A stretch of DNA of 64,000 bases from Mesorhizobium hawassense (GTDB lineage Bacteria > Pseudomonadota > Alphaproteobacteria > Rhizobiales > Rhizobiaceae). Shown one piece after another: positions 25,429-34,817 of the stretch. Both the position numbers and the translations under genes were made by a program. The DNA is taken from the NCBI RefSeq assembly GCF_003289945.1, contig NZ_QMBP01000001.1, positions 434,001-498,000 of the forward strand. The letters are read 5' to 3'. The notes under the pieces are model-generated. The model did no database searches. It was not told where the DNA came from and saw nothing but the letters and a program-made list of their open reading frames with translations. Numbering within the stretch: the first letter of the stretch is position 1; each line of letters begins with the position of its first letter.

Positions 25429-25770
25429 CTAGTCCGCGGGTGCCCCCCGGGGATCGGCAGCTAATCCCGAAGGCGTCCGTATGAAAGCGGATCCGACGGG
25501 AGCATCAAGCAATGGAATGATCTCGGGATCATAGTTGGCAATTGTGTTCACGTCGTAGATGGCGTGATTGGCAGAATTGCTCATGTAAGCGTCGGTCTCG
25601 TCTCCTGCGAGAAAAGCCCAGCCGCTATCCATCTCGTTGTGTGGTCGCGTTCGATACATGTACCCTACGGGTCTTCCATCGACCGTAATTCGATCACTCG
25701 CGATCGCGCCGCCGTAGCCTGTTGCTAGTGGCTGAATTTGCTCGGCTGACAGTTTGAAGCGCTTGTTCAT
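25429..25770 (-). CDS. DUF2185 (Imm33-like) protein
   Basis: 113 residues with the conserved block GWAFLAGDETDAYMSNSANHAIYDVNTIANYDPEIIPLLD, typical of the DUF2185 family, some members of which are thought to be immunity proteins to polymorphic toxins. No toxin or secretion gene is next to it, so an immunity role is not supported here. Base composition looks lower in GC than the neighbours, which suggests separate acquisition. The nearest GGAG is 17 nt upstream of the ATG, so the start is less certain. Confidence 0.7.
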   Translation of the reverse strand: MNKRFKLSAEQIQPLATGYGGAIASDRITVDGRPVGYMYRTRPHNEMDSGWAFLAGDETDAYMSNSANHAIYDVNTIANYDPEIIPLLDAPVGSAFIRTPSGLAADPRGAPAD

Positions 25771-25845
25771 GGTCGTCTATATTACTCTCCGATTGTTCCG
25801 GAGAAACACGCTGCATTCACGAGGCCCGCCGATGGACGGTCGTCT

Positions 25846-26610
25846 CTACCAGCACACGTATCCGCCATCGACGATCAGGTCGAGGCCGGTGACGAAGCTT
25901 GCGGCGCGGCTGGCCAGGAACACGGTCGGTCCGACCATTTCCTCCGGCGTTGCCATGCGGCCCATCGGCGTGTCGCGCTTGAAGATCTTTATCTCCTCCG
26001 CCACTTCGGGCCGCTTGTTCATCGGCGTCAGCGTGTAGCCGGGGCTGACGACGTTGACCCGCAAGCCACGGCCCGCCCATTCCATGGCCAGGCTCTTCGA
26101 CAGGTGGATGACGGCGGCCTTGGAGGAGTTGTAATGCGCCTGGGTCAGCCCGCGGTTGACGATGCTGCCCGACATCGAAGCGATGTTGATGATCGAGCCA
26201 GCGCGCCGGGGAAGCATGACGCGCGCTTCGGCCTGACAGGACAGGAACACGCCAGCGACATTGACCTCGTGCACCTTGCGCCATTTTTCCAGCGGCATGG
26301 TCTCGGCCGCTTCCGAACCGGCTATGCCGGCATTGTTGACCGCAACGGTCAGCGCGCCGAGCTCGGCTTCGACGCGGTCGATCGCCGTCGCCAGGTCGGT
26401 CTCGGAGGTCACGCTGCCGGTCAGCGCCAGCGCGTTGCGGCCGAGCGCCTTGATCCTCGCAGCCGTCTCCTCGAGCCCGCCATTCGAGGTATGGCCGAAA
26501 CAGGCGACATCGGCGCCGGCTTCCGCAAGCCCGATGGCGATCGCCTGGCCGATGCCGCTGCCGGCGCCCGTCACAAGTGCTACGCCGCCGTCCAGTTTGA
26601 AAAGATCCAT
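25846..26610 (-). CDS. Short-chain dehydrogenase/reductase
   Basis: 254 residues of the classical SDR family: cofactor motif TGAGSGIG near residue 15, NNAG at about 92, and the catalytic set N..S..YxxxK seen as SMSG and YNSSK. The C terminus ends DGGYVCW, as in D-threitol or 2-deoxygluconate dehydrogenases. It should oxidise a sugar or polyol with NAD(P)+. GGAGG five bases upstream of the ATG at 26610 favours this start over a GTG one codon earlier. No operon partner is visible. Confidence 0.88.
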   Translation of the reverse strand: MDLFKLDGGVALVTGAGSGIGQAIAIGLAEAGADVACFGHTSNGGLEETAARIKALGRNALALTGSVTSETDLATAIDRVEAELGALTVAVNNAGIAGSEAAETMPLEKWRKVHEVNVAGVFLSCQAEARVMLPRRAGSIINIASMSGSIVNRGLTQAHYNSSKAAVIHLSKSLAMEWAGRGLRVNVVSPGYTLTPMNKRPEVAEEIKIFKRDTPMGRMATPEEMVGPTVFLASRAASFVTGLDLIVDGGYVCW

Positions 26611-26667
26611 CACACCCTCCCTGGTCGCAGGGAAGGTATGCGCAGTCGCCTCATGCGATCAACCTCT

Positions 26668-27255
26668 TCAGAAATCACAGGCCTTGGGGCGCATGTCCGA
26701 GGACCAGTCCTCCAGGGGCACCGGCTTGAACTTGCCCTTGACGGGCTTGCCATCCTCAAGGTCCTTTGAGGCGGTGCCCTTGCCGGTAAGATAGTTGATG
26801 TCGCAGTCGCCGAGCGTCGTCTCGACGCCGCTCGATGTCTGCCGGTTCCAGTCCCAGTTTCGGCTGTAGCCGCCGACCAGGAATTCTCCCCGGCGATAGA
26901 CGATCGTCAGCGTCTCTTCCGTCGATTTGCTGGCGCCGCAGCCGAAGCAGGACGTGATCGACAGCGATCCCTTGCCCTTGCTTTCGAGGCCGATGACCTG
27001 GTCTTCGGTCAGCCCCATTTTGACGAAATCCGGCCGGCGCGCGGGACCGGTTTTCTGCTCGTTGAGATAGATGTAGAGATCGGCGGCACCGCCGGCGTCC
27101 TGTATCACGACCGCCCTGTCGGTCCTGCCGTCCCGGTCGATGTCGAGCTTCAGTTCGAGACCGGAAGCATTTTCGGCAAGCACCGGAACCGGCGTCGCCG
27201 CCAGGACGACAAGCCAGGGCCAAACCGCATGATGGAATGCGTTCCTCATAGGCAT
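26668..27255 (-). CDS. Exported hypothetical protein
   Basis: 195 residues. A signal peptide is seen at the N terminus (FHHAVWPWLVVLAATPVPVLA, cleavage expected after AEN or VLA). The mature part begins with DIDRDGRTDRAVV, an EF-hand-like or FG-GAP-like Asp-rich motif also found in VCBS-type exported proteins, and has FGCGASKSTEE and a C-terminal single cysteine (KACDF). Function unknown. Start at 27255 or 27249, both giving the same signal peptide. The N-terminal extension to 27330 lacks support. Confidence 0.7.
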   Translation of the reverse strand: MPMRNAFHHAVWPWLVVLAATPVPVLAENASGLELKLDIDRDGRTDRAVVIQDAGGAADLYIYLNEQKTGPARRPDFVKMGLTEDQVIGLESKGKGSLSITSCFGCGASKSTEETLTIVYRRGEFLVGGYSRNWDWNRQTSSGVETTLGDCDINYLTGKGTASKDLEDGKPVKGKFKPVPLEDWSSDMRPKACDF

Positions 27256-27344
27256 GTGTCCGCCGCGCGGCGCAAAAATAGCACCGGCACAGGCGGACGC
27301 AAAATATGAACCGAGCCCGGTCCTGGCCAACCGAGCCTGAAGGC

Positions 27345-28241
27345 TCAGAAATACCCGTCCGACGCCGCCGTCGCTTCCTTTGGAATCTCCACGCCGTCGA
27401 CCAGGATCTTGTCGACCAGTTCATGGTGGAAGCACACCAGCCCCTTGATGCGCTCGGCCTCGTGCACCGGCTCGGGATAGTACCAGACGAGGTTCTCGTG
27501 CCGCTTCTTCGGCGTCGTCACGTGGTAGTAGTTGGACATGCCCTTGTAGGGGCAGCGCGAGATGTAGCGGCTGGGCGAGAACATGTCGAGCCTGGTGTCC
27601 GAGATCGGCAGATAGTGGCGCACCGGATGTCCGGTCTCGAACAGGAACACGCCGCGCCGTGAATCGGCCACCTGCTCGCCGTCGAGGATCACCTGCACGC
27701 GTCGCGACGAGGGCAGGCAGTCGACGCGGCGGAACGGGTCGCGGGCGTGGACGAAGATCTCCTCGTCCTCTTCAAACCAGTGGGTCATCTTCGGCCAATA
27801 GAAGGAGATGTAGTCGGCGATCGGCGGGCAACCCTTGACCGGATCGAGGTAGCGCCACGCGCCGTCCTCGACCAGCGTGATGCCGGTGTTCAGCGAATAA
27901 TGCGTGGCGACCCCTTTGAACGGGTCTTCGGTCGTCGTCCGGCTCGGCAGCAGGAACTCCTCGCGCACGTCGCTCATAGGGAAGTAATAGACCGGCAGAT
28001 GATCGCTCTCCTGGAACACCAGCGCCTTGGTGGTGTCGGCGACGATCATCGGCCCGACCTGCACGCGCAGCCGCTTGGGCGAGGGCATGGTGAACGCGAC
28101 ATAGCCCGGTTCGAACTCATATTGCACGATATTGTCGAGCACCGGGAAATGCGGCCCGCGGCCGCGCAGATGTGGCTTGCGAATGGTCGTCGTCCTTTTC
28201 TCGTCGTTGGCGGCCGGGCTCTTTCGCGCAACCATGGTCAT
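27345..28241 (-). CDS. DUF427 double-domain protein
   Basis: 298 residues containing two DUF427 repeats, each with a Vx-tight beta fold: first VQVGPMIVADTTKALVFQESDHLPVYYFP and DPFKGVATHYSL (about 60-125), second VQVILDGEQVADSRRGVFLFETGHPVRHYLP and CPYKGMSNYYHV (about 185-260). Function of DUF427 is unknown. The ATG overlaps the stop of the upstream binding-protein gene (ATGA), so the two are co-translated. Confidence 0.85.
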   Translation of the reverse strand: MTMVARKSPAANDEKRTTTIRKPHLRGRGPHFPVLDNIVQYEFEPGYVAFTMPSPKRLRVQVGPMIVADTTKALVFQESDHLPVYYFPMSDVREEFLLPSRTTTEDPFKGVATHYSLNTGITLVEDGAWRYLDPVKGCPPIADYISFYWPKMTHWFEEDEEIFVHARDPFRRVDCLPSSRRVQVILDGEQVADSRRGVFLFETGHPVRHYLPISDTRLDMFSPSRYISRCPYKGMSNYYHVTTPKKRHENLVWYYPEPVHEAERIKGLVCFHHELVDKILVDGVEIPKEATAASDGYF

Positions 28242-29896
28242 GATGCCACCGATACGCGATCGAGCAGCAGGCCGGCGGCGATCGGCGGCACGCCGCTGAC
28301 ATTCTTGCGCACCGGCACCAGAAGGTCCGGGAAATAGCTGAAGATCACCGGCGTCTCGTCGAGCAGCAGCTTCTGGATGTCGGAAGCGGCCTTGCGCTGC
28401 GCGTCGAGGTCGAGCGCCTTGAGATAGCCGGTGACCAGCCCGTCATAGCTCGCGTTCTTGAAATGCGCCGCGTTCCATGGCCCGTCGCTGACCAGCGGGC
28501 TTTTCAGGAAGACGTTCGGTACGCTGCGATGCGCGTAGTCGGTGATGCCGAGCGGGCTGTCCAGCCAGTCCGACTGGCCGAACACCGCCTTGCCGTAATA
28601 TTTGTCCTGGTCCTCGATGTCGAGCGAGATGCGGGCGCCGATCTCCTTGGCGAAGTTCTGGAAGAGCTGCGCATAGCCGGGGATATCGGAATAGCGCAGC
28701 GTCGTCAGCGTCATGTCGAAACCGCCACCAAGCCCCGCAGCTTCCATAAGCTGCTTGGCCTTGGCGATGTCCCGCGTGCGCTGCGCCACCGACTTGTCGG
28801 TGACCGGGAAGGCCGGCGCGAACGGGCTGTCATTGCCGGTCGCCGCCATGCCGCGGCAGAGGCCGTTGACCAGTTGGGTACGGTCGATGCACAAGGCCAG
28901 CGCCTGGCGCACGCGCTTGTCGGTGAAGGGCGCCATGTCGCAGCGCATGTGGAGCTGGCGGTGCGCGGTCGAGGCGACGCGCAGCACGGTGATGTCGGGG
29001 TTGCCCAGCACCACCTGGCTGACGTCGAGCGGGATGGCATCGAGCACGTCGACCTCGCCCGCCTGCAGCGCCAGGATGCGCGGCTGCACGTCGCCATAGA
29101 ACTTGAACTCGAGCCGGTCGGGCAGGGCCTTCTCGCCCCAATAGTCGGGGTTGCGCACGAAACTCGCGCCGACCTTCGGCGTGTAGCTTTCGAGCCGGAA
29201 CGGACCGGTGCCCTCAAAGGTCTTCTCGTAGTCGCCCTTGTAGCTCGCCGGCAGGATGACGGCGTTGTAATTGTCGATCGACACCGAATAGGGGAAGCTG
29301 CCGTTCGGCGCGTCGAGATGGAATTCGACGGCGTGGTCGTTGACCTTGCGCGTGCCGCCCTTCGACAGCAGGCCTTTGAACACCGACAGCGCGTTCGACG
29401 TGCCGCTCGGATCGGCGAGGCGGTCGAACGTCGCCACGACGTCGTCGGCCCTGAAATCCTCGCCATTGTGGAATTTCACGCCCTTGCGCAGCTTGAAGGT
29501 CCACACGCTGCCGTCGGCATTGGGCGACCAGCTCTCGGCCAGCACCGGCTTCAGCGTCAGGTCAGGCTGCGTCACACACAGGAACTCGGCCACCTGGAAA
29601 ACGAGCTGATAGCTGCCGCTGTCATAGAAGGTGACCGGGTCGATGGCGCCGCCGGGCACCGCGATGCCGGCGCGCACCGTGCCGCCGGGCTTGCCTTCGG
29701 CGCGCGCCTGCGGAGCGCCGAGGCCGACCGCCGAAGCGATGCCGCCGAGGAAAGGCAGCGACAGGCCGAGCACACTGCCATGGCGCAGGAATTCGCGCCT
29801 GCCGATCTTGCCGGCGAGCAATTCATCGATAGCGGAATTTTCGATTGCGCTGAGCGTTTTGCGAGCGGCGTCGATCGTCCTGAAATGCTTCGGCAT
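28238..29896 (-). CDS. Peptide/opine-type ABC transporter binding protein (SBP family 5)
   Basis: 552 residues. The N terminus has a twin-arginine motif GRREFLRHG and a hydrophobic stretch ending in LGAPQARAEG, so export by Tat is likely. The rest is an extracellular solute-binding protein family 5 fold (LAESWSPNADGSVWTFKLRKGVKFHNGEDF, TGPFRLESYTPK, AFAPAFPVTDKSV). It would deliver an oligopeptide, opine or betaine-like compound to an importer. No permease is adjacent; the complete permease set lies on the far side of the LysR gene. CGAGGA supports the start at 29896. A paralogue is at 37287-38951. Confidence 0.88.
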   Translation of the reverse strand: MPKHFRTIDAARKTLSAIENSAIDELLAGKIGRREFLRHGSVLGLSLPFLGGIASAVGLGAPQARAEGKPGGTVRAGIAVPGGAIDPVTFYDSGSYQLVFQVAEFLCVTQPDLTLKPVLAESWSPNADGSVWTFKLRKGVKFHNGEDFRADDVVATFDRLADPSGTSNALSVFKGLLSKGGTRKVNDHAVEFHLDAPNGSFPYSVSIDNYNAVILPASYKGDYEKTFEGTGPFRLESYTPKVGASFVRNPDYWGEKALPDRLEFKFYGDVQPRILALQAGEVDVLDAIPLDVSQVVLGNPDITVLRVASTAHRQLHMRCDMAPFTDKRVRQALALCIDRTQLVNGLCRGMAATGNDSPFAPAFPVTDKSVAQRTRDIAKAKQLMEAAGLGGGFDMTLTTLRYSDIPGYAQLFQNFAKEIGARISLDIEDQDKYYGKAVFGQSDWLDSPLGITDYAHRSVPNVFLKSPLVSDGPWNAAHFKNASYDGLVTGYLKALDLDAQRKAASDIQKLLLDETPVIFSYFPDLLVPVRKNVSGVPPIAAGLLLDRVSVAS

Positions 29897-30023
29897 GGTT
29901 GCATTCCTCGCTTCTTGTGGAGATGCCGTCATCTAGGTCACTGTTGACCGCAGCCGGAAAGCGATATTTTTTGATTGCGGCCATCGGAAATTTCGATGGC
30001 TTCAGATTGAAAGGCGGGAAGCC

Positions 30024-30932
30024 ATGGACACCGAGAATCTGCGCAGTTTCCTGGAGGTGGCGACGCATGGCAGCTTCACCGTCGCGGCCAATCGGCTGAA
30101 CCTCGCCCAGTCGACCGTCAGCGCCCGCATTCGCGGCCTCGAGGAGCAGCTGGGCCGCAAGCTGTTCGTCCGCGACAGCGACGGCGTTTCGCTCACGCCG
30201 GCCGGCCGGCAATTCCTGCCGCACGCCTCGACGATCACCCGCACCTGGGAGCAGTCGCGCCAGGACATCGCCGTTCCCGATGGTTATGAGACGCTGCTCA
30301 GGCTGACCGCGCCCGCCTATCTCTGGGACAGCATCACCTCGCCCTGGATCGGCTGGATGCGGCAGCGGCGGCCGAATGTGGCGCTGCGGCTGGAAGGCAG
30401 TTTTCCGGATCTGGCGATCGACCAGATAGCCGAGGGCCTGCTCGACATCTGCATCCTTTATTTGCCGAAGCCGCATCCGGGCATCGTCTATGAGACCTTG
30501 GCCGTCGACCAGGTGGTGCTCGTCCAGCACGCCGAGCAGCCCGGATCGTGGACCGACAACTACATCCTGATGGATTGGGGGCTGGAATTCCGCATCGAGC
30601 ACGACCGCGCCTTTGCCGGTGTCGTGAAGCCCGCCATCTCGGCCGGGCTGGTGTTCATCGGGCTGCAGCACGTCCTGTCGCAGAAGGCGGCCGCCTACCT
30701 GCCGCTCAGCGCGGTGAGCGCGCATATCGAGCGCGGCGAGCTGAAGCGCGTCGAAGGAACGCCGGTGTTCCAGCGGCCGATCTATCTTGCCTATCCGGCC
30801 AACCCGGCTTCGTCCGACGCTCTCGACATCGCTTTGACGGGGCTGCGGATGCTGGTGCGGGATTGGTCAGGCGCAATCGGCTTTGCCGAGGGCGATCGAG
30901 CCCTCAGCATGGCGGACGCGCCGGCGCCCTGA
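30024..30932 (+). CDS. LysR-family transcriptional regulator
   Basis: 302 residues. N-terminal winged helix-turn-helix (about 1-60: LRSFLEVATHGSFTVAANRLNLAQSTVSARIRGLEEQLG) and a C-terminal LysR substrate domain. It is divergent from the binding-protein gene (128-bp gap) and convergent with the double ATPase gene, which suggests it regulates the nearby transport system. The ligand is unknown. Confidence 0.9.
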   Translation: MDTENLRSFLEVATHGSFTVAANRLNLAQSTVSARIRGLEEQLGRKLFVRDSDGVSLTPAGRQFLPHASTITRTWEQSRQDIAVPDGYETLLRLTAPAYLWDSITSPWIGWMRQRRPNVALRLEGSFPDLAIDQIAEGLLDICILYLPKPHPGIVYETLAVDQVVLVQHAEQPGSWTDNYILMDWGLEFRIEHDRAFAGVVKPAISAGLVFIGLQHVLSQKAAAYLPLSAVSAHIERGELKRVEGTPVFQRPIYLAYPANPASSDALDIALTGLRMLVRDWSGAIGFAEGDRALSMADAPAP

Positions 30933-30938
30933 CTGCCG

Positions 30939-32972
30939 TCAAGCCGGCTCCACCGCCCTCGGCCTCTGCAGCTTCGCCAGTTCCGCATAAGGGATGTGGC
31001 AGCGGATGGTGTGGCCGGGCTGGGCCTCGGTGAGCTGCGGCTCCTGGGTTTCGCAGATGGCGCCGATCTTGCGCGGGCAACGCGTGTGGAAGACGCAGCC
31101 CGTCGGTGGATTGGCGGCGCTCGGGATTTCGCCGTCGAGGCGGATGCGCGAGCTCTCCGTCCGATCGAGCTTCGGCACTGCCGACAGCAGCGCTTCGGTA
31201 TAGGGATGGTGCGGACCGGAGAACACCGCTTCCGACGGTCCGAACTCCATGATGCGGCCGAGATAGAGCACGGCAATCTTGTCGGAGAGATAGCGCACGA
31301 CGCCGAGGTCGTGCGAGATGAAGATGTAGCTGACATCCTGCCTCGACTGCAGGTCGGCCAGAAGGTTGAGGATCGCCGCCTGCACCGAGACGTCGAGCGC
31401 CGAGGTCGGCTCATCGCAGACGACGATGCGCGGATCGCCGGCGAAGGCGCGCGCGATCGCCACGCGCTGCTTCAGCCCGCCCGAGAGCTGGCGCGGCTTG
31501 ACCGCGAGGTGCCGGTCGGTGAGGCGCACAGAACGGACGAGCTCTTCGAGGCGTGTGTCCAGCGTCTTGCCGCTGAGCCCGCCCAGCCGCTTCAGGGCTC
31601 GGCTCAGGATGTGGCGGATCGAATGCGAGCGATTGAGCGCGGAGTCCGGATTCTGGAAGACGATCTGCACCGCCTTGACCTGATCCTCCGAGCGGCTGGC
31701 AAGCCGCGGCGCCAGCTTCTTGCCTTCGAGCTCGATCGAGCCGCCGTCGTCGGGCGCGACGAGGCCGAGCAGCAGCCTGGCGAAGGTCGTCTTGCCGCTG
31801 CCGGATTCGCCGACCAGCCCAAGCGTCTCGCCGGGCCTCAAACTAACCGAGACGTCCTTGACCGCCCGTAGCGGATGGCCGTGGCTGCCATAGGTCTTGT
31901 TCAGGCCTTCGACCTGCAGCACCGGCGGTGCATGCTTCGGCGCGACGGCGGGGACGTCGGCCGGCGTGGCGCGCGGCAGCGACTGTGCGTTGTCGTGATA
32001 GTGGCAGCGCGACAGCCGGCCGTCTCCGAGCTCGTAGAGCGGCGGCGGCTCTGTGCGGCAGCGCTCGGTCGCCAGCGCGCAGCGGTCGGCGAAGGCGCAG
32101 CCGACGATGGTGGCGCCGATGCCGGGCAGGAAGCCGGGGATTGTGTCTAGGCGGCCCTGGTCCTTGCGCTGGCCGCCGCGCGGCAGGCAGCGCAACAGCG
32201 CCACCGTGTAAGGATGGCGCGGGTCGTTGAAGACGTCCTTGGTCGAGCCTTCCTCGACCAGCATGCCGGCATAGAGCACGCCGACGCGGTCGCACATGTT
32301 GGAGACGACGGCGAGGTTGTGGCTGATGAACAGGATCGACGCCGACAGCTCGCACCGCAACTGGCCGATCAGGTCGAGCACCTCGGCTTCGACCGTTGCG
32401 TCGAGGCCGGTCGTCGGCTCGTCGAGGATCAGCATCGACGGATCGTTGGCCAAGGCCATGGCGATCGCCACGCGCTGCTGCATGCCGCCGGAGAGCTGGT
32501 GCGGATAGCGCTGCATGACGCTGACCGGATCGGAGATGCGCACCCGGTTCAGCATCGCGGTCGCCTTGTCGGTGGCCGCCTGTCCGGTGATGCCGGCGAG
32601 TTCGAAGATCTCGGTCAGCTGGCGGCCGATGCGCAGCGACGGGTTCAGCGCCTTGCCGGGATCCTGATAGACCATCGACACGCTGTCGGCGCGGGCGCGC
32701 CGCAGCGCCTCGCTGTCGAGCTTCATCACATCCTGGCCGTCGAGCGCGATCGAGCCGCCGGTGATCGAGCCGTTGCGCGGCAGGTAGCGCACCACCGATA
32801 ACGCGACAGTGGATTTGCCGCAGCCCGATTCGCCGACCAGCCCATAGGCTTCGCCGGCCTTGATGGTCAGGTTGACGTTGCGCAGCACCGCGCGGTTGCG
32901 GCGTCCGACGCGATAGGCGACCGAAAGGTCCTTCAGCTCGAGCGCGTTGGCGGCGTGGCTAGGCTCAGTCAT
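30939..32972 (-). CDS. Fused dipeptide-type ABC transporter ATPase (DppD-DppF)
   Basis: 677 residues with two complete ATPase modules. Module 1 has Walker A GESGCGKST (about 40), LSGGMQQRVAIAMALA and ILDEPTTGLD; module 2 has GESGSGKTT (about 385), LSGGLKQRVAIARAFA and CDEPTSALD. Each module ends in the oligopeptide-transporter C-terminal cysteine region (CAFADRCALATERC and CVFHTRCPRKIGAIC), characteristic of OppD/F. The start at 32972 has GGAG 7 nt upstream and overlaps the dppC stop (ATGACTGA). It should power the two permeases upstream. Confidence 0.92.
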   Translation of the reverse strand: MTEPSHAANALELKDLSVAYRVGRRNRAVLRNVNLTIKAGEAYGLVGESGCGKSTVALSVVRYLPRNGSITGGSIALDGQDVMKLDSEALRRARADSVSMVYQDPGKALNPSLRIGRQLTEIFELAGITGQAATDKATAMLNRVRISDPVSVMQRYPHQLSGGMQQRVAIAMALANDPSMLILDEPTTGLDATVEAEVLDLIGQLRCELSASILFISHNLAVVSNMCDRVGVLYAGMLVEEGSTKDVFNDPRHPYTVALLRCLPRGGQRKDQGRLDTIPGFLPGIGATIVGCAFADRCALATERCRTEPPPLYELGDGRLSRCHYHDNAQSLPRATPADVPAVAPKHAPPVLQVEGLNKTYGSHGHPLRAVKDVSVSLRPGETLGLVGESGSGKTTFARLLLGLVAPDDGGSIELEGKKLAPRLASRSEDQVKAVQIVFQNPDSALNRSHSIRHILSRALKRLGGLSGKTLDTRLEELVRSVRLTDRHLAVKPRQLSGGLKQRVAIARAFAGDPRIVVCDEPTSALDVSVQAAILNLLADLQSRQDVSYIFISHDLGVVRYLSDKIAVLYLGRIMEFGPSEAVFSGPHHPYTEALLSAVPKLDRTESSRIRLDGEIPSAANPPTGCVFHTRCPRKIGAICETQEPQLTEAQPGHTIRCHIPYAELAKLQRPRAVEPA

Positions 32973-33855
32973 TGAACGCTCCATGCACACCGTCGGCCAC
33001 CAGGTTGACGCCGATCACCAGCGAGGCGATGGCCAGGGCATCGAACAGCACCGTCCACCAGAAGCCGCCGCCGATCATGCCGTAATTCGACGAGATCGAG
33101 AGGCCCCAGTCGGGAGAGGGCGGCTGGATGCCGAAGCCCATGAAGGAGAGCGTGGCGACGGCAAAGATGGCGTAGCCAAGCCGCACCGTCGTCTCGACCA
33201 GGATCGGCGGGATGACGTTGGGCAGGATTTCGACGAACATCGTGTGCAGCGCGCCTTCGTGGCGCAGCTTTGCCGCCGCGACGTAGTCGAGCTCGCGTTC
33301 GGCCAGCACCGCCGAGCGCACCGTGCGGGCGATGATCGGCGCGAAGCTCAGGCCGATGACGACGATGACGGTGATCTTCGAGGTGCCGAGCGCGACGATG
33401 GCGAGCAGCGCGATGATCACCACCGGGATCGCCATGAAGGCTTCCAGCACGCGGCTGACGATGTCGTCGACGATGCCGCGGAAATAGCCGATCAGCAGGC
33501 CGAGCGCGGTGCCGGCGATGGTCGCAAGGATGGTCGCCAGCGGCGCCACTGTGAGGATGTCGCGCGAGCCGACGATGACGCGCGAGAACACGTCGCGGCC
33601 GAGCTGGTCGGTGCCGAACCAGTGATCGGCCGCCGGCGGCGTCAGTGCGTTGATGATGTCGCTTGCGAGCGGATCGTAAGGGACGAAGTACTGGCCGAAC
33701 AGCGCGCAGACGACCCAGAACAAGAGGATGAAAAGCCCGGTGAGGAAAGTGCCTGATCTGAGCAGCGAATGCAGCACCTCGCCCCATGGGCTGCGTGATG
33801 CGGTGTCGGGCGCGGCGGGCGCCGGCGGGCTGGCGGGCGTGTCTGTGGCACTCAT
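32965..33855 (-). CDS. ABC transporter permease, DppC type
   Basis: 296 residues with an N-terminal anchor helix after a proline-rich cytoplasmic stretch, then FGTDQLGRDVFSRVIVGSRDIL and the EAA-like loop AAKLRHEGALHTMFVEILPNVIPPI. About six membrane segments. The ATG at 33855 overlaps the upstream permease stop by ATGA. Works with the DppB-type permease and the double ATPase. Confidence 0.92.
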   Translation of the reverse strand: MSATDTPASPPAPAAPDTASRSPWGEVLHSLLRSGTFLTGLFILLFWVVCALFGQYFVPYDPLASDIINALTPPAADHWFGTDQLGRDVFSRVIVGSRDILTVAPLATILATIAGTALGLLIGYFRGIVDDIVSRVLEAFMAIPVVIIALLAIVALGTSKITVIVVIGLSFAPIIARTVRSAVLAERELDYVAAAKLRHEGALHTMFVEILPNVIPPILVETTVRLGYAIFAVATLSFMGFGIQPPSPDWGLSISSNYGMIGGGFWWTVLFDALAIASLVIGVNLVADGVHGAFND

Positions 33856-34805
33856 TGCTCTGCTCCCAGCCGGATACGCGGATTGAGCACGGAATAGAGG
33901 AAGTCCGCGACCAAGGTCGCCACTGCATAGACGATGCCGATGGTCAGGATGCCGGCCTCGAGCATTGGAAAATCCTTGCCGCGCGCGGCGGTGAAGATCA
34001 GCGAGCCGATGCCCTGATAGCGGAACAAAGTCTCGATCACGACCAGGCCGCCGATGAGATAGCCGGTCTGGGTGGCGATCACGGTGATGGTCGGCAGCAG
34101 CGCATTGCGCAGCACGTGGCGCCAGATCACCGTGCGCCACGGCAGTCCCTTCAGCACCGCGGTGCGCGTATAGTCGGAATCGAGCGCCTCGATCATGCCG
34201 GACCGCGCCATGCGCGCGATATAACCGAACAGCACCAGGAACAGCGGCAGCGAGGGCAGGATCAGGTAGTAGAGCTGGGTGAAGAAGCCGGCGCCTTTCG
34301 GCCATGCGGCGGCGATCGGCAGCCAGCGCAGCCAGACCCCGAAGATGAGGATCAGGATGATGCCGGTGACGAACTCCGGCAGCACCGTGACCGAGAGGCC
34401 GCCGAGGCTGATGATGCGGTCGAGCGGCCGGTTGAAATTGAGCGCGGCGATCACGCCGCCGAGAATGCCGATCGGCACCACCAGCACGAAGGCGACGAGC
34501 GCCAGCTTCATCGAATTGCCCAGCGCATCGACGACGAACGGCGCCACCGGCGCGCGGAACACATAGGACGTGCCCATGTCGCCATGCAGGAAGTTCCAGA
34601 TCCAGCTTCCGTATTGGACGAGCAGCGGCCGGTCGACGCCGAGCGAGTGGTTGAGCGCATCGACCGCGCGCTGGTCGGCGAAGGGCCCGAGAATGGCGCG
34701 CCCGACATTGCCCGGAAGCACCTGGCCGCCAAGGAAGACCATGACGCTGAGCAGGAACAGCGTGATGAGCGACAGAGCCAGGCGCCGGGTGAGGAAAGCT
34801 AGAAT
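33852..34805 (-). CDS. ABC transporter permease, DppB type, apparent ATT start
   Basis: 317 residues if translation starts at ATT 34805. The first in-frame ATG is at 34742, inside the first membrane helix, and would delete most of it. In-frame TAA lies four codons before the ATT, and no ATG, GTG or TTG occurs between. AAGGAG sits exactly 8 nt before the ATT, giving ILAFLTRRLALSLITLFLLS, the canonical DppB N terminus. The EAA-like loop is DYTRTAVLKGLPWRTVIWRHVLRNALLPT. A rare initiation codon or a sequencing error that altered an ATG are the two explanations. Family assignment itself is firm. Confidence 0.85.
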   Translation of the reverse strand: MLAFLTRRLALSLITLFLLSVMVFLGGQVLPGNVGRAILGPFADQRAVDALNHSLGVDRPLLVQYGSWIWNFLHGDMGTSYVFRAPVAPFVVDALGNSMKLALVAFVLVVPIGILGGVIAALNFNRPLDRIISLGGLSVTVLPEFVTGIILILIFGVWLRWLPIAAAWPKGAGFFTQLYYLILPSLPLFLVLFGYIARMARSGMIEALDSDYTRTAVLKGLPWRTVIWRHVLRNALLPTITVIATQTGYLIGGLVVIETLFRYQGIGSLIFTAARGKDFPMLEAGILTIGIVYAVATLVADFLYSVLNPRIRLGAEQ

Positions 34806-34817
34806 GGCAGCGTCTCC

